64,000 bases of DNA, from contig CASFZG010000001.1 of assembly GCA_949299135.1 (NCBI GenBank), positions 1 through 64,000 of the forward strand, given 5' to 3'. The notes below the pieces were generated by a model that saw nothing but the letters and a program-made list of their open reading frames with translations, had not been told where the DNA came from and searched no databases. Numbering within the stretch: position 1 is the stretch's first letter; each line of letters opens with the position of its first letter. The position numbers were made by a program, and so were the translations under genes. The stretch comes from an uncultured Phascolarctobacterium sp. Lineage in GTDB: Bacteria > Bacillota > Negativicutes > Acidaminococcales > Acidaminococcaceae. Shown here one piece after another: positions 62,577 through 64,000 of this stretch.

Positions 62577-64000
62577 TTAAATCTTCGCTACGTCAGAAGG
62601 AACGGTTAAGAACTGCAAATTCGGGTTGCGGTCCAAAATCCAGTTCAGTGCCCATTCGTTGTTAACCAAAATAACCGGGCGGTCTTTTTTATCGTAAACC
62701 AGCATGCCGTTGTCAAGGCCTTTCAGGTTTTCAATGTCTTTTTCTTTTTCGGCGTAAACCCAGCGCGCCACGCTGTAGCCAAGCTGGTTCATCAAAAGCT
62801 GGGCGCTGTATTCGTTCAGCAGGCGGTATTCCAGCACCTCAAGCTGCAAAGAACCTACCACGCCGACGATAAAGCTTTCAATGCCCAGGTCCTTCTGGCG
62901 GAATACCTGAATTGCACCTTCCTGCGCCAGCTGGATAATACCCTTTTCAAACTGCTTGCGTTTTAAGGAATCCTTCGGCTGCACGCGGGCAAAAATTTCC
63001 GGCGGGAATACCGGGAAATCCTCAAACTGGATTTTCAGCTTCTCGTCGCTTAACGAATCGCCGATGCCGAAGATGCCGGGGTCAAAAATACCGATAATGT
63101 CGCCCGGGTACGCTTCTTCAACAATCGTACGCTCCTGCGCAAGGAATTGCTGCGGCTGCGCCAGTTTAACCGGCTTGCCGCCCTGCATATGATAAACCTG
63201 CATGCCCTTTTTGAACACACCGCTGCAAATGCGCATAAACGCAATGCGGTCGCGGTGCGCGGGGTTCATGTTGGCCTGAATTTTAAACACAAACGCGCTG
63301 AACAGTTCGTTTTCCGGGTTCAGCAAATCGCCGTTCTGCAAAATGCGCGGCTGCGGCTGCGGCGACAGCTCCAAAAACTTCTCAAGGAAGCTGCGCACGC
63401 CAAAGTTGGTCATGGCACTGCCGAAGAACATCGGCGTCAGCTCGCCGCTGTTTACCTTGTCCATGTCAAACTCATCGCCCGCAAGGTCCAGAAGTTCAAT
63501 ATCGTCGCAAAGTTTTTTGTACAAATCTTCGCCGATAGCGTTAACAATTTCCGGGTCGTCAAGGCTGCCCGTGGTGGATTTTAAAATTTTAGAACCGTGG
63601 CTGCTGTCGTTTTCAAACAGCTCAATCTGGTTTTTAACGCGGTCGTACACGCCGATGTAGTTGCCATCGATACCGATAGGCCAGTTAATCGGGTACGCGC
63701 GGATGCCCAGCACCTGCTCAATTTCGTCCATCAAATCAAACGGGTCGCGTCCGTAGCGGTCCAGCTTGTTGACAAACGTAAACACCGGCAAACGGCGGCG
63801 GTGGCAAACCCAGAACAGCTTTTTCGTCTGCGGCTCCACGCCCTTGGCGCAGTCAATCAGCATTACAGCGCTGTCTGCCGCCATCAAAGTACGGTAAGTA
63901 TCTTCAGAGAAGTCCTGATGGCCCGGCGTATCCAGAATGTTTACGCGGTAGCCGTCGTAATCAAACTGCAAAACAGAGCTGGTAACGGAAATACCGCGCT
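62577..64000 (-). CDS. prfC: Peptide chain release factor 3, 5' end beyond window
   Basis: A GTPase that recycles RF1/RF2. About 474 C-terminal residues are present; the G1 loop lies outside the window. GISVTSSVLQF (G2 region), DTPGHQDFSEDTY (G3) and NKLDR (G4) are visible, then the RF3 domains through EFDMD..., QFEDFPVFPPEIFARV and the end DVAKI. RF3 with this insertion pattern separates it from EF-G and TypA. Confidence 0.95.
   Translation of the reverse strand, partial: RGISVTSSVLQFDYDGYRVNILDTPGHQDFSEDTYRTLMAADSAVMLIDCAKGVEPQTKKLFWVCHRRRLPVFTFVNKLDRYGRDPFDLMDEIEQVLGIRAYPINWPIGIDGNYIGVYDRVKNQIELFENDSSHGSKILKSTTGSLDDPEIVNAIGEDLYKKLCDDIELLDLAGDEFDMDKVNSGELTPMFFGSAMTNFGVRSFLEKFLELSPQPQPRILQNGDLLNPENELFSAFVFKIQANMNPAHRDRIAFMRICSGVFKKGMQVYHMQGGKPVKLAQPQQFLAQERTIVEEAYPGDIIGIFDPGIFGIGDSLSDEKLKIQFEDFPVFPPEIFARVQPKDSLKRKQFEKGIIQLAQEGAIQVFRQKDLGIESFIVGVVGSLQLEVLEYRLLNEYSAQLLMNQLGYSVARWVYAEKEKDIENLKGLDNGMLVYDKKDRPVILVNNEWALNWILDRNPNLQFLTVPSDVAKI

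Overview
The window looks like a chromosomal segment of a diderm Firmicute of the class Negativicutes, possibly Acidaminococcaceae or a relative. The evidence is a Firmicutes-style gene content (T-box, glmS ribozyme, cdaA-cdaR-glmM, hpf-secA-prfB with the RF2 frameshift, sepF, typA) combined with outer-membrane features: two OmpM-type proteins with an N-terminal SLH domain and C-terminal beta-barrel, and two autotransporters with a C-terminal barrel ending in Phe. Almost all genes lie on the minus strand. No insertion sequence, integrase or CRISPR array was seen.

Layout in coordinate order: a partial unknown gene (1-127); two tandem autotransporters (319-7182), the second split by a frame change at a T6 slippery site; a T-box-controlled trpDCFBA operon without trpE or trpG (7762-12468); an SH3 protein, Ctp protease, EnvC-like activator, FtsX, FtsE, CsaB and a DUF5693-like membrane protein (12589-20374); prfB, secA and hpf (20398-24721); a polar amino acid ABC transporter with two paralogous lipoprotein receptors (24887-28041), preceded by an apparently unannotated structured RNA of about 205 nt (28161-28365); an HD-GYP protein, sepF and typA (28513-31518); an AT-rich accessory stretch of secreted or unknown proteins and a DUF2442/DUF4160 pair (31640-35189); a four-tRNA cluster with a fifth, truncated tRNA (35312-35666); an amidase and an OmpM porin; glmS with its ribozyme, glmM, a FAD protein, cdaR and cdaA (38709-45584); uraA and two small unknown genes; tRNA-Gln and tRNA-Glu; a His/Cys-rich metal P-type ATPase with two ArsR/SmtB-like operators (48843-51651).

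The most interesting region is 51718-59010. A Nik/Dpp-type ABC operon and a second OmpM porin each lie behind their own cobalamin riboswitch. Both promoters also carry the same 27-bp upstream element (23 of 27 identical) at exactly the same 31-nt distance from the -35 box. I infer a corrinoid or cobalt uptake regulon that joins an SLH-anchored outer-membrane porin to an inner-membrane ABC transporter, with two control layers: an unidentified DNA-binding regulator and the riboswitch. The window closes with a GT2 glycosyltransferase, pssA, psd, a WecG/TagA transferase and a partial prfC.

Other strong observations are a hairpin just 5' of the glmS ribozyme cleavage site that could compete with ribozyme helix P1, and a possible -1 frameshift or phase switch in the second autotransporter. 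All family calls rest on reading motifs by eye; no database search was run.
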